64,000 nucleotides of DNA, from contig JADJBU010000010.1 in NCBI GenBank assembly GCA_016703605.1, positions 1 through 64,000 on the forward strand, read 5' to 3'. Made by a program: the position numbers and the translations under genes. The stretch's first letter is position 1. Each line of letters starts with the position of its first letter. The DNA is from Candidatus Villigracilis adiacens (GTDB lineage: Bacteria; Chloroflexota; Anaerolineae; Anaerolineales; Villigracilaceae). Shown here in pieces: positions 7,971 to 17,445 of the stretch. Under the pieces are notes generated by a model. That model worked only from the letters and a program-made list of their open reading frames with translations, had not been told where the DNA came from and did not search any database.

Positions 7971-9676
7971 TGCGCGAATGGGCGAAGTCGCTGCGGGAAA
8001 ACCGCGCGCGAGCGATTGCGGCGTTTCTCTGGGCTGCCGCGTTTTGCGGCTGCGCCCTGCTGGCGGCTTTCGTCACGCCGCCCTCCGAAAGCGAATCGCA
8101 GGTTTTGTTTGGTTTATCGCGGATGCGGCTGGTCATTGCCGGGCTGTTTTTATTCCTTCTGCTTCTCAATGTTCTGGCGGCGATCCTTTTTTCAGGCAAA
8201 CGCGGGGATGAATTCGAATCCGGGCTTGCTTTGTGGATGTCCACCCGCTTCACGCGGACGTATGCCTTTCTCTTCACCCTTGCCTTCCTCACCGGGACGG
8301 TTCTGCTGTTCATCGTCCCGCCGCTGCCGATGGCGTGGAGCGTTCTCAAGCCATTGCGCCCGCACCTGCCCGACTTTTTGGCGTGGTTCTTTCTATGGAA
8401 CGCCTGCCTTGCCGCGCTGTTGCGCTGGTTATACGCCGGGCAGGCACATGGAGAATTTCTCCGCAAACTGGACCGCGCCCTGCTTCTTGCGGGCATATTT
8501 TTATCCGCCTTTTTTTTCTACGAACACTTTGCCCGGGAGATCGGCTGGTTTAACCGGAGGAAATATTCGTACTGGCATTTGCTCGCCGCCGAGTTTATCG
8601 AAGGACGGCTGTATCTTCACATCCCTCCCCCGAACACGCACGACCTGACCTTGTACGAAGGCAGGTGGTACGTGCCGCTGCCGCCCGTGCCGGCTGTGGT
8701 GATGATGCCGCTGGTGCGCATCTTCGGCGTCGAGAATTTCAATTCGATGGATTTCTCGATCTTCTTCAGCGCGGCAAACGCCCTGCTCGTGTTCCTTGTC
8801 ATCGAGCAGTTCATCCGGCGGGGATGGCTGAAAATTTCGATCCCCGGCGCATTGTGGCTGGTTTTGCTCTTCATGTTCGGGACGCCGCATCTATGGGTCG
8901 GAATCAACGGGCGAGTCTGGTTCATCAGCCAGGTACTCACCGTCACCTTTCTCGCGCTGGCGGTTTTGGGCGCGCTGCATTCGCAGAGTCCGTGGCTGCT
9001 TGGTTTGTGGATCGGGCTTGCAGTGGGAACGCGCCCGAATGGACTCATGACCCTGCCCTTCGTCTTCGCCATTACGGTCCAGATATGGGCGGAAAACGGA
9101 GACCGCGTCAGCCTCAAACGAATCTTTGCCTGGGCGCTTCGGTCCGCCGTTCCCATCGGCGCCGCCATCCTGGGTCTGCTCTACTATAATTACGCGCGCT
9201 TCGAAGACTTCCTCGATTTCGGATACGTCTCCATTCATGGTCACCCCGACATCGTCCATAACGCGCAGACATACGGCTTGTTTTCCACGCATTACATCCC
9301 CGAAAACCTGAAAGTGATGTTCCTGTACGCGCCGGAATTCCGCCCCGGCGAACGCTGGTTCCTCCTGCCTTCAACGCTGGGGATGAGCGTCTTCCTCGTC
9401 ACCCCGGCGCTGCTTTATCTTTTCCGCCGCTACGAAAACAAAACCTGGGTCTGGGGCGCGTGGGCGGCGGTCATTCTCAATTTTGCCCTGCTCGTCATGT
9501 ATCACAATACCGGCAGGGACCAGTTCGGGTATCGCTACATCCTCGACGTCCTGCTGCCGTTAACCCTGCTGCTGGCGTCCGCCTTCGGGAAAAAGTCCCC
9601 CTGGCATTTCATCCTGCTGGTCATCGCCAGCATCGCAATCAACATGTATGGGGCAGACTGGTTCTTTTCGACCTAG
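7970..9676 (+). CDS. Polytopic membrane protein, probable GT-C glycosyltransferase (paralog 1)
   Basis: 568 residues with about ten to twelve hydrophobic helices. A large loop near residues 190-240 carries YSYWHLLAAEFIEGRLYL and HDLTLYEGRWYVPLPPVPAV, a pattern found in uncharacterised GT-C-like membrane proteins. The C-terminal part has NTGRDQFGYRYILDVLLPL. A lipid-linked sugar donor and an acceptor at the outer face of the membrane would be expected. The start ATG overlaps the preceding stop. The gene is followed after 29 bases by a paralog of exactly the same length, with a nearly identical 137-base stretch (see findings). Function is inferred from topology only. Confidence 0.75.
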   Translation: MREWAKSLRENRARAIAAFLWAAAFCGCALLAAFVTPPSESESQVLFGLSRMRLVIAGLFLFLLLLNVLAAILFSGKRGDEFESGLALWMSTRFTRTYAFLFTLAFLTGTVLLFIVPPLPMAWSVLKPLRPHLPDFLAWFFLWNACLAALLRWLYAGQAHGEFLRKLDRALLLAGIFLSAFFFYEHFAREIGWFNRRKYSYWHLLAAEFIEGRLYLHIPPPNTHDLTLYEGRWYVPLPPVPAVVMMPLVRIFGVENFNSMDFSIFFSAANALLVFLVIEQFIRRGWLKISIPGALWLVLLFMFGTPHLWVGINGRVWFISQVLTVTFLALAVLGALHSQSPWLLGLWIGLAVGTRPNGLMTLPFVFAITVQIWAENGDRVSLKRIFAWALRSAVPIGAAILGLLYYNYARFEDFLDFGYVSIHGHPDIVHNAQTYGLFSTHYIPENLKVMFLYAPEFRPGERWFLLPSTLGMSVFLVTPALLYLFRRYENKTWVWGAWAAVILNFALLVMYHNTGRDQFGYRYILDVLLPLTLLLASAFGKKSPWHFILLVIASIAINMYGADWFFST

Positions 9677-9705
9677 GCGGCATATATGCAAAACGGAGAC
9701 GCGCA

Positions 9706-11412
9706 ATGAAGGCATGGCAGACATCCCTGCGGAAGGAAAAGACGCGGGCAATCGCAACCCTGCTCTGGGTCGTTTCACTTTACGGATTCATCCTGCTCGC
9801 ATCCTTTGCCGCCCCGCCCTCCGAAAGCGGGACGCAGGTCCTCTTCGGACTGTCGTTGGCGCGATTGATCGTTGCGGGAACATTCCTTTTTCTTTTAACC
9901 CTCAACCTGTGGGCGGCGGTTGCTTTCTCGGGCAAACGCGCGGATGAATTTGAGTCCACGCTCCGCGCATTGATCTCACCCCGCCTCACGCCGGCTTATG
10001 CCTGTCTCTTCTCCCTGGCGCTTCTCACCGGGACGGTTTTACTCTCCCTCATTCCCCCCGCCGCCGTTTCGTTGAGATTTCTCGAACCTCTGCGCCTGCG
10101 GATGCTCGCCCCCCTGCTCTGGGTATTTCCCGCGAGTCTGTGTCTTGCCGCGCTCATCCGCATCTTGTACGCAGACGGGGAACACGCCGAATTCCTTCGC
10201 AAAACAGATCGCGCCCTGCTCATCGCGGGCATATTCCTGTTCACATTCTTTTCCTACGAACACTTTGCCGCCTCGATCGGCTGGGTCAACAAAACGCGCT
10301 ATTCCTATTGGAACCTGCTTGCCGGGGAATTCCTCGAAGGGCGGTTGTACCTTCAAAACCCGCCCGCCAGCACGCACGACCTGACCCCCTACAACGGCAG
10401 GTGGTATGTGCCAAGCCCGCCTGTGCCCGCCATCGTAATGATGCCTCTGGTCTGGCTCTTCGGCGCCGAAAAGATCAGCACAATGGACTTCTCGATCTTT
10501 TTCAGCGCGATCAACGCCGTCCTTGTGTTTCTGGTATTGGAACGCTTCACCCGGAAACAATGGCTCAAACTTTCGACCCCCGGCGCGTTATGGCTGACCG
10601 CGCTTTTCATATTTGGAACGCCGCATCTGTGGGTCGGAATCAGCGGACGGTTCTGGTTCGTCAGCCAGATACTTACCGTCACCTTTCTCGCGCTGGCGGT
10701 TTTGGGCGCGCTGCATTCGCAGAGTCCGTGGCTGCTTGGTTTGTGGATCGGGCTTGCAGTGGGAACGCGCCCAAATGGACTCATGACCCTGCCCTTCGTC
10801 TTCGCCATTACCGTTCAACAATGGAGGGAGAACGGCGAACCCGCGGGTATCAAGCGCATGGCTGCATGGGCGCTCCAGTCGGCGTTTCCCATCGGCGCCG
10901 CGGTCTTGGGGCTGCTTTTCTATAACCATGCCCGCTTCGAAAACTTTCTGGACTTCGGCTACACCGCCATTTCCGGCGACGCGGAAATCGTAAAGAACGC
11001 CCAGACCTACGGCTTGTTCTCCCCGCATTACATCGTTTACAACCTGAAGGTGATGTTCCTCTACCTGCCGGAGATCATCCCAAACGGGCGCTGGCTCCTC
11101 CTGCCTTCCGGCGCGGGGATGAGCGTCTTCCTCACCACCCCGGCGCTGCTTTATCTTTTCCACCGCTACGAAAACAAAACCTGGGTCTGGGGCGCATGGG
11201 CGGCGGTGTTCCTGAATTTTGCCCTGCTCGTCATGTACCACAATAGCGGCAGGGACCAGTTCGGGTATCGTTACATCCTCGACGCCCTCCTGCCGTTGAC
11301 CCTGCTGCTGGCATCCGCCTTCGGAAAAAAACCCTCCCGGCTTTTCATCGCGCTTGTCATCGCCAGCATCCTCGTCAACCTCTACGGTGCAAACTGGTTC
11401 ATGAACGGTTAG
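9706..11412 (+). CDS. Polytopic membrane protein, probable GT-C glycosyltransferase (paralog 2)
   Basis: Second copy of the 568-residue membrane protein. The start is ATG 9706 (MKAWQTSLRKEKTRA), matched to the start of paralog 1 (MREWAKSLRENRARA); both are preceded by the same ggagacgcg leader. The loop motifs recur as YSYWNLLAGEFLEGRLYL and HDLTPYNGRWYVPSPPVPAI, and the end as NSGRDQFGYRYILDALLPL. Divergence is highest in the first 190 residues and lowest in the middle. It lies one base before the next membrane protein gene (stop 11412, ATG 11414), so the three genes form one operon. Confidence 0.75.
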   Translation: MKAWQTSLRKEKTRAIATLLWVVSLYGFILLASFAAPPSESGTQVLFGLSLARLIVAGTFLFLLTLNLWAAVAFSGKRADEFESTLRALISPRLTPAYACLFSLALLTGTVLLSLIPPAAVSLRFLEPLRLRMLAPLLWVFPASLCLAALIRILYADGEHAEFLRKTDRALLIAGIFLFTFFSYEHFAASIGWVNKTRYSYWNLLAGEFLEGRLYLQNPPASTHDLTPYNGRWYVPSPPVPAIVMMPLVWLFGAEKISTMDFSIFFSAINAVLVFLVLERFTRKQWLKLSTPGALWLTALFIFGTPHLWVGISGRFWFVSQILTVTFLALAVLGALHSQSPWLLGLWIGLAVGTRPNGLMTLPFVFAITVQQWRENGEPAGIKRMAAWALQSAFPIGAAVLGLLFYNHARFENFLDFGYTAISGDAEIVKNAQTYGLFSPHYIVYNLKVMFLYLPEIIPNGRWLLLPSGAGMSVFLTTPALLYLFHRYENKTWVWGAWAAVFLNFALLVMYHNSGRDQFGYRYILDALLPLTLLLASAFGKKPSRLFIALVIASILVNLYGANWFMNG

Positions 11413-11413
11413 G

Positions 11414-13444
11414 ATGATTCCCATGCAAAACGAAAAAAGAGAGAGCCGTTTCGAATTTCTCCAGCCGATTGTTTTCCTTGCGCTTGCCGCCGCCGTGTAT
11501 CTTATTTTCGTTCCAAGATTCGGCTACTTCAAGGACGACTGGTATCTCATGTATGCGGCCGGGACGCGGGGCGCGGCTGCGTTTTGGGATATTTTCGCAG
11601 TGGACCGACCCCTGCGCGCGCTGGTGATGATCCCCGCTTATTCGCTTTTCGGCGCGGATCCGCTTTATTACAACATCAGCGCCTACCTCCTGCGCGTGCT
11701 CGGCGCGCTTGCTTTTTACTGGTCGTTGAACCTGTTGTGGGCGCGCCAAAAAGGACTCAACCTGATCGGCGCGTTGTTGTTTTTGGTCTACCCGGGTTTT
11801 CTGTCCCAGCCGAACGCCATTGACTACCAGTCTCACATCTTTGGGCTTGCGGCGGGAATGTTTTCCGTCGCGCTCACGCTTTATGCGGCTGGCTTGCCGC
11901 GCCCTGGAAAGCGGGTTGGGCTCCTCCTCCTGTCGCTTCTGTCCGGCTGGTTGTATCTCGGACAGATGGAATGGTACATCGGCTTGGAGGCGTTCCGCTG
12001 GCTGGGCGTGTTTTTTATTGTTCAGCGGGACGAAAAACGCCTCTTTCGCGCGGCGTGGGAATCCCTGCGGCGCGTCTGGCTGACGCTCTTGATCTCCGGC
12101 GGTTTTTTATACTGGCGCCTGTTCATCTTCGAGAGCGAGCGCGGCGCGACCGACGTGGATTTGCAGTTGAGCGACGTGCTTGGCGACCCGTTTAAATATT
12201 TCCTGCAATGGCTTGCGGTTTTGGGCGACGACATGCTCGACTCGACGATTCGGGCGTGGTACGTTCCGCTTCGCCGCCTGACCCTGGGCTTTTCTGCCAG
12301 TGATTGGATTCCCGCCCTTGGAATTGCGCTTCTGACCGCGGCGATCTGGATTCTCTTCCAGCGTAGGAAAACGCCCCGAGACGGCGACTCCGGCGGCGGG
12401 TCGGGGTGGAGGCGCGAAGCGGTCCTGTTGGGAATCGCATTGGTTGTCTTTGGCTTGCTGCCGGTCATCATGGTGGGGCGCAGTGTGGACTTCAGGAATT
12501 TTTCGCGTTATACGCTCGTGGCATCTGCGGGGACGGCGATCCTGTTGCAGGCTGGTTTGAGTTTTGTTTCGAGCGCGCGCTGGCGGACGGCGCTTGTGTC
12601 TGTGTTGTTGGTTTCGGCTTCGCTGACCCATTATGCCAATGGGCTGGCGCACGCGCGCGAGACCGAACGGATGAACGCGTTTTGGTGGCAGGCGGCATGG
12701 CGCATCCCGCACCTGGGGCAGGGCGTGACTCTTCTGGCGCATTATCATGGGATCGTGATCGAGGAGGATTATTTTGTATGGGGACCGGCAAGCCTGGTCT
12801 ATTATCCCGAATCGACCCACGCGGATTATCCCCAGCCGGGGGTGTATGCCGTGCTGGCGGGCGGCGATACCGTGGAAAAAATCCTTGCGCAGGAGAGGCA
12901 GGAGTTTAGCAACCGGCGCAGTATCCGCACCTACCCGAATTATCGCAATATCCTGATCATCAGCCAGCCTGCGCGCGATTCTTGCGCGCAGGTGATAACA
13001 GGCGCGCAGCCCGAGTATTCGTCATTAGAGGAGAAGCGCCTGATGCAGGTCGGCTCATTTTCCGAGGTCGAACATATTTTGACCGCGGAGGCGCCGCATA
13101 CGCCGCCGCGGATTCCCTTTGGAGACGAACCCGAACACGGGTGGTGTTTCTACTACGAGAAGGCGAGCCTTGCGCGGCAGACGAACGATTGGGACGAAGC
13201 TGCGCGCCTGGGCGATGAGGCAATGCGGCTGGGGTTTGCCCCCGCAGACCAGGTCGAGTGGCTGCCGTTTTTACAAGCCTATGGGATGCGCGAAGATTTC
13301 GACGCATTAAAGGTCGTTGCTTTGCAGATCACCGATGAGAAAGTCCGCGGGCAGGCTTGCGTGATTTTCGGCGAACTGGAAGCGATGAGTTCGAAGGCAG
13401 GCGGGTGGTTCCGCGAAGAGTTTTGTTCCTCCGGGCAGCAATAA
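11414..13444 (+). CDS. GT-C/PMT-like membrane glycosyltransferase with helical C-terminal domain
   Basis: 676 residues. After the first helix comes FGYFKDDWYLMYA with Asp41-Asp42, the position of the catalytic acidic pair in the first outer loop of GT-C enzymes. About ten helices run to residue 410 and the remaining 260 residues are soluble. The end (WCFYYEKASLARQTNDWDEAARLGDEAMRLG) looks like a pair of TPR-like helical repeats. It follows the paralogous pair by one base, so it is co-transcribed and likely acts on the same glycan. Substrate unknown. Confidence 0.72.
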   Translation: MIPMQNEKRESRFEFLQPIVFLALAAAVYLIFVPRFGYFKDDWYLMYAAGTRGAAAFWDIFAVDRPLRALVMIPAYSLFGADPLYYNISAYLLRVLGALAFYWSLNLLWARQKGLNLIGALLFLVYPGFLSQPNAIDYQSHIFGLAAGMFSVALTLYAAGLPRPGKRVGLLLLSLLSGWLYLGQMEWYIGLEAFRWLGVFFIVQRDEKRLFRAAWESLRRVWLTLLISGGFLYWRLFIFESERGATDVDLQLSDVLGDPFKYFLQWLAVLGDDMLDSTIRAWYVPLRRLTLGFSASDWIPALGIALLTAAIWILFQRRKTPRDGDSGGGSGWRREAVLLGIALVVFGLLPVIMVGRSVDFRNFSRYTLVASAGTAILLQAGLSFVSSARWRTALVSVLLVSASLTHYANGLAHARETERMNAFWWQAAWRIPHLGQGVTLLAHYHGIVIEEDYFVWGPASLVYYPESTHADYPQPGVYAVLAGGDTVEKILAQERQEFSNRRSIRTYPNYRNILIISQPARDSCAQVITGAQPEYSSLEEKRLMQVGSFSEVEHILTAEAPHTPPRIPFGDEPEHGWCFYYEKASLARQTNDWDEAARLGDEAMRLGFAPADQVEWLPFLQAYGMREDFDALKVVALQITDEKVRGQACVIFGELEAMSSKAGGWFREEFCSSGQQ

Positions 13445-13608
13445 GAAAACGGTTCCCCGTTTCTGGCGGGATACTCGTCTGTTTACAAGGGCTTTTGCCG
13501 TGGATTGTCAAAGAAAAACTCCGCTCAAAAGCCGGAGATTTTGCAGATCAACCAATAAATTTTTAGCGCTCCCTTTTCATCCCTTTCGAGCAAATCGTGA
13601 ACTTCTTA

Positions 13609-13617
13609 TGCTACAAT
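13609..13617 (+). promoter_or_regulatory. Putative extended -10 promoter
   Basis: TGCTACAAT (extended -10) about 65 bases before the lipoprotein start at 13682, with no good -35. The rest of the 237-base gap holds nothing recognisable. Confidence 0.4.
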
Positions 13618-13681
13618 GCGGAATGACTGGGATTTTGCAAGGCAAACCTGGGATATTAACGCCTCAAACAAGGAGATCATC

Positions 13682-14425
13682 ATGAAAGTTCAGCGCCCAT
13701 TTTTGGCAATCGTTGCCTTGACGGTGTTCGTCAGCATGGCATGTAAGTTTTTTTCAGGGCTGCAAGCCACCGCCACCCCCGCAGCCAGCCCGACACCGCA
13801 GGCAACCCGGACCGCGCGTCCCACCGAAACCGCGCAGGCAACAGAAGAAAGCATTTTTTTCACCGAGGAATTCGATACCGACCCGAAATGGGATCTTGTC
13901 ATCGTTGCGGACAACCCGCCGACCGGGCAGTCCAAATCCGACCCGGAAAGCGTCGTCCTTGATTTTTCCGACAGCAGCATGATTTTCAAAATCCCGGAAT
14001 CCTGGCTTTCGGTTTTTTATACCTACACCGAAGAGACCTACAAGGATGTGCGCCTGGATATCGAGTTCGACAACCGCGGCGTAAATTCACAGCAGATCAG
14101 CATGGCGTGTCGCTCAGACCTTGGGGATAAATCGTATGAATTAGAGGTGGGCAACGACGGAAAATGGGTCTTTAAGGTAAACAGGCGCATTGTCAGCAAT
14201 GGCGGCTCGGTTGCCATCAAGACGGGCAAGGGGATCAACCAGTACACGATGATCTGCAAGGGAAATGAGATTTCATTCTTCTTCAACGGCGTGGAGCCCA
14301 AGGGCAGCCCCTATACAGACACTCAGACAGCCCTGGGACCGGGGCATATCGGTCTGGTTGTCACTTCCAAGCGGGCGGTTCCGGTGGATATTGCAATAAA
14401 CTGGTACAAAATCTCCGAGCCGTAA
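13682..14425 (+). CDS. Lipoprotein with concanavalin-like (LamG/DUF1080-like) domain
   Basis: 247 residues starting at ATG 13682, with AAGGAG about 6 bases upstream. The signal MKVQRPFLAIVALTVFVSMAC ends in a lipobox (Ser-Met-Ala-Cys) and is followed by a Thr/Pro/Ala linker. The domain from about residue 60 (FFTEEFDTDPKWDL, DVRLDIEFDNRG, YTMICKGNEISFFFNG, GHIGLVVTSKRAVPVDIAI) has the order of beta strands of DUF1080/LamG-like jelly rolls, which bind or cleave carbohydrate. No catalytic residues can be assigned. It probably has its own promoter. Confidence 0.8.
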   Translation: MKVQRPFLAIVALTVFVSMACKFFSGLQATATPAASPTPQATRTARPTETAQATEESIFFTEEFDTDPKWDLVIVADNPPTGQSKSDPESVVLDFSDSSMIFKIPESWLSVFYTYTEETYKDVRLDIEFDNRGVNSQQISMACRSDLGDKSYELEVGNDGKWVFKVNRRIVSNGGSVAIKTGKGINQYTMICKGNEISFFFNGVEPKGSPYTDTQTALGPGHIGLVVTSKRAVPVDIAINWYKISEP

Positions 14426-14539
14426 ATGCCCCAGGCTGGCGGAACGAAGGAATCTGTGTTAAACGTCCCGAAGGGTTCGTTGAATTTGGCGCGTCCTGCT
14501 GTTAGCCTTCGGCACGCTGTTTTCGAGACCTGCTGCCCG

Positions 14540-15262
14540 TCAGCCTGATTTTTTCCTTCTGGCGATCACCAGCACGCTTTCCCCCCAGCGCATCGGCAGA
14601 AAGACCCAGCCGGTGATCGCCTGGAATCCGCCGAGAGAGCCGAAGAATAATTTTTGAATCTGCTTCGGCACAAAGCGGATGTAGGGCGCGTCCCAAAACC
14701 CATCTGAAAAGACGCGGATGAATTCGAAGCCTGCTTCTTCGATCAGCTTCAACCATTCCTCCGGCTGCTTGAGCGAGATGTGGGTCGGGTCCTGGTAGCC
14801 GATCCACTTTTCCCCCTTCCACGGCTTGAGCAGCGAGCCGAGGTTCGGCGTGGCAAGGATCAGGATGCCGCCCGGTTCGGTCACGCGCCCGATCTCGTCG
14901 ATGGCTTTCTTCGGCTCGGGCAGGTGTTCGACGATGTGTTTGATGATGACCACATTGAAGGCGGAATTTTTGAACGGCAGTTCCTGGGCAGATGCCGTCT
15001 GGAGCGACGCTTTCTCCGCCGCTTCTTTGGATTTGTTCACCGCCCAGTGATTCAAGTCCATGCCGTACGCTTCGAACTGCGCCGAAAGTTGACCGGCAAG
15101 ATGCCCCATGCCGGATCCAACCTCGAGCAGACGCGCTCCGCGCCGCCCGTAGCGCCTTGCCAGGGTGGCAAAGAATCGGTTCGACCACCAGTACATGCTG
15201 TACCTGGCGAAGGTGATGTCTTTGTAGGTGTGTGAGGAGAAATAATTTTCGTCGAAGGGCAT
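14540..15262 (-). CDS. Class I SAM-dependent methyltransferase
   Basis: 240 residues. SAM-binding motif I is LLEVGSGMGHLA (about 45-56), the acidic end of strand 2 is YGMDLNHWAV, and post-motif residues are FNVVIIKHIVEHLPEP with the later GGILILATPNLGSLL. This is the Methyltransf_11 pattern seen in glycan and small-molecule methylases. It lies upstream of nothing obvious and is separated from the GT4 gene, same strand, by a family-A repeat (15281-15328). The weak start region (no clear Shine-Dalgarno) leaves the exact N-terminus slightly open. Methylation of the surface glycan is inferred from neighbours. Confidence 0.85.
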   Translation of the reverse strand: MPFDENYFSSHTYKDITFARYSMYWWSNRFFATLARRYGRRGARLLEVGSGMGHLAGQLSAQFEAYGMDLNHWAVNKSKEAAEKASLQTASAQELPFKNSAFNVVIIKHIVEHLPEPKKAIDEIGRVTEPGGILILATPNLGSLLKPWKGEKWIGYQDPTHISLKQPEEWLKLIEEAGFEFIRVFSDGFWDAPYIRFVPKQIQKLFFGSLGGFQAITGWVFLPMRWGESVLVIARRKKSG

Positions 15263-15280
15263 GGGGAGTCAATTCCAATC

Positions 15281-15328
15281 TCGAAAGTCGGGAGATGTCG
15301 CCATGGCGCCACAGCGCCGCTTTCGAGT
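15281..15328. repeat. Dispersed palindromic repeat, family A (copy 2)
   Basis: Imperfect palindrome: cgaaagtcgggagatgtcgc pairs with gcgccgctttcgag. Found between two minus-strand genes; near-identical to the copy at 19628-19682. Confidence 0.75.
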
Positions 15329-15330
15329 CC

Positions 15331-16485
15331 TTACTTCATCAACTTTGCAAATAACTTTTCGTATTCCTGCGCGATCGAATCCGGGTCGTAGGCGGTCTTA
15401 ATGGCGGGGATATCGCCGCGGTATTTTTCTTTGTTGTTCAGTACTTCGATGATGGCGTTGGCAAGGCTTTCGGAGTTGCCGATCTCCGAGACGACGCCCA
15501 TCCCATGCATCTTCACCGGCTGGCGCACGCCCGGCAGGGCGGAGGGGACGCTCGGCACGCCGTTCATCATCGCTTCGACCTGCACCAGCCCGAAGGCTTC
15601 GGTGGAGTTGAGCGAAGGTACGGTGATGACATCGAGGTTCGGGTAGACGGCGGATAACTGGACGGGGTCGAGGTTGCCGAGGAAGGTCCACTGTCCCTTG
15701 ATCTCGTATTCGTTGATGCGCGGGAAGAGCCGGCTGAAGTATGTTTGTTCGCCCATCACGTTCTCGTGCTGTCCGGCATACAGGACCTGGGCGTTCGGGT
15801 ATTTGGCGAAGATGGCGGGCAGGGCGTCGAGCAAAATCTCCACGCCTTTTTCTGAGGCGAAGCGCGTGACCATGCCGATGACGGGACGTTTCACCTGCGT
15901 GCGGTGACGTTCGGCAAAGGCGGCAACCGCTTCCGGCGTTGCATCCGGCATCTGGACGGGAGGCAGGATCGGGGTCAGTTTTGAACCGTGGCGGGAGAGG
16001 TAGGGCGAATGGTCGGCGTAGTCGCGGGTATAGGTCACGACATGGTTCGCGAGAATCCCAGCCATGTTGTTTTGAAAATCGAGCACGGAGTTGACGAGGC
16101 GGTTGAACATGCTGAGCGGAAGTTGGACGTCGCAGTGATAGGTGAGGACGGCGGGCTTGCCAAAGAGCCGCGCGCGGAAGGCGACCCCGGGCGCGTCGAA
16201 CTGCGGCAGGTGCATGTGGACGATGTCGTTCTGCCAGACGAGTTTGGTGGCGACGAAGCCGAACGCCGGGGCGATGACTCCCTTGCTGATGCGGGCGATG
16301 ACCGGCACGCGGATGACGCGCACGCCGTCCAGCATTTCTTCGAGAGGAAGGGATGGGTCGTATTGGGTGGTCATCATGGTGACTTCATGCCCGCGTTTTG
16401 CGAAGGCGCGCGCGAGTCTTTCGGCGTAGATGGTGAGCCCTGACGTGTGCGGGCGGTAATAGGTGAGGACGGTAAGAATCTTCAT
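15331..16485 (-). CDS. Glycosyltransferase family 4 (GT-B)
   Basis: Retaining cytoplasmic glycosyltransferase, 384 residues. The N-terminal Rossmann half begins MKILTVLTYYRPHTSGLTIY with the Gly-rich acceptor loop. The C-terminal half contains VIGMVTRFASEKGVEILLDA and the EX7E block around PSLNSTEAFGLVQVEAMMNG, with the general 'AFG...EAM..G.P' signature intact. The start codon overlaps the stop of the MscS gene (ATGA, 16482-16485), so the two are translationally coupled, although a functional link is not obvious. Likely transfers a sugar to lipid or polysaccharide. Confidence 0.9.
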   Translation of the reverse strand: MKILTVLTYYRPHTSGLTIYAERLARAFAKRGHEVTMMTTQYDPSLPLEEMLDGVRVIRVPVIARISKGVIAPAFGFVATKLVWQNDIVHMHLPQFDAPGVAFRARLFGKPAVLTYHCDVQLPLSMFNRLVNSVLDFQNNMAGILANHVVTYTRDYADHSPYLSRHGSKLTPILPPVQMPDATPEAVAAFAERHRTQVKRPVIGMVTRFASEKGVEILLDALPAIFAKYPNAQVLYAGQHENVMGEQTYFSRLFPRINEYEIKGQWTFLGNLDPVQLSAVYPNLDVITVPSLNSTEAFGLVQVEAMMNGVPSVPSALPGVRQPVKMHGMGVVSEIGNSESLANAIIEVLNNKEKYRGDIPAIKTAYDPDSIAQEYEKLFAKLMK

Positions 16486-17345
16486 TTGGTCTTTCGTTTG
16501 GGTTTTGTTTTGACCCCGGCTTCGATCTGTACCTGGACCGGGCGGGAGATTTCGACGCCGTTCTTTTCGAAGGACTCCTTGATGCGGATCAGGGCTTCGT
16601 CTCTCGCCGTCGATGGCGCGACGTTTTTTGTGTTGACCCAGAACAGGATATTCAGGTCCATGGAAGATGCGCCAAAGTTTTGAAATAGAACCTGGGGCGC
16701 AGGGTCGGGGATAAAGCCCGGGATGGTTTGAAGTTGATGTTGGATGACGTCGCGGGCAAGCCTGAAGTTTGCGTCATGTTCCAGCGATAGCGGGATTTCA
16801 ATGCGCCGCGTGGTGGAGCGGGTGTAATTGATGATGGGTTGGGCGATGACATCGGCATTCGGCATAAAGACGATGCGCCCGTCGAGCGCTTGAATTTCCG
16901 TTGTGCGCAGTCCGATCTTGAGGATAACGCCGTCGAAGGCTGCGATGTTGACGCTATCCCCTATTTTGAAAGGTCGCTGCACCAGCAGGATCGCGCCGGA
17001 GACGAAGTTCTGCATGATATTTTGCAGGGCGAAACCGATGGTGAAGCCGATGATGCCCAACCCGGTGAGGAAGGCGGTGACGTTGAAGAAGCGCTGCAGG
17101 GCGGTGATGAAGCCGAGCGAGATGAATGTCCATTTGAGGATCTGTGAGAGCAGGTGCGAAACACCCGGCTCGGCGTTGCTTCTTTGCAGGACGCGGTTAA
17201 GCAGGCGGCTAAGCCAGATGCCGGCGTAATAGCTCGCGCCAAAGATGAACAGGGCGGTAAGGATGTTGGTGAGGGAGGAGATGTTTCCAGGCATGGGTTG
17301 GGAGGGGGAGGGGGGCGAGATTTGTTCCCGTATTGTACCCAACAA
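16482..17345 (-). CDS. MscS family mechanosensitive channel
   Basis: 287 residues from a TTG at 17345; an ATG at 17294 (MPGNISSLTNILTALF) is an equally good start, since neither has a clear ribosome site. There are two or three N-terminal helices, then the pore helix TM3 with Gly/Ala packing (GLGIIGFTIGFALQNIMQNFVSGAILL) and the beta domain (RPFKIGDSVNIAAFDGVILKIGLRTTEIQALDGRIVFMPN). The tail is basic (KTKPKRKTK). It opens under membrane tension to release solutes after osmotic downshock. It overlaps the GT4 gene by 4 bases. A terminator lies directly upstream. Confidence 0.92.
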   Translation of the reverse strand: MLGTIREQISPPSPSQPMPGNISSLTNILTALFIFGASYYAGIWLSRLLNRVLQRSNAEPGVSHLLSQILKWTFISLGFITALQRFFNVTAFLTGLGIIGFTIGFALQNIMQNFVSGAILLVQRPFKIGDSVNIAAFDGVILKIGLRTTEIQALDGRIVFMPNADVIAQPIINYTRSTTRRIEIPLSLEHDANFRLARDVIQHQLQTIPGFIPDPAPQVLFQNFGASSMDLNILFWVNTKNVAPSTARDEALIRIKESFEKNGVEISRPVQVQIEAGVKTKPKRKTK

Positions 17346-17354
17346 TGACAGGTA

Positions 17355-17397
17355 TATAAAAAGAGGCGGCCGTTTCAGGCGACCGCCTCTTTTTATA
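17355..17397 (-). terminator. Terminator between SPFH and MscS genes
   Basis: A 15-bp perfect stem (17355-17369 with 17383-17397), GC-rich core with A and T runs at both ends, so it can work on either strand. Placed 110 bases after the SPFH stop codon. Confidence 0.85.
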
Positions 17398-17445
17398 GTA
17401 TTACTCCGTGAAAACTACGCCAACCGCGAAGATTTTGCCCAGTAC

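Noticed and set aside
9460..9705. Longer N-terminus for the second membrane paralog
   Set aside because: The extra 82 codons lie inside the first paralog in another frame; ATG 9706 aligns exactly with the start of paralog 1.
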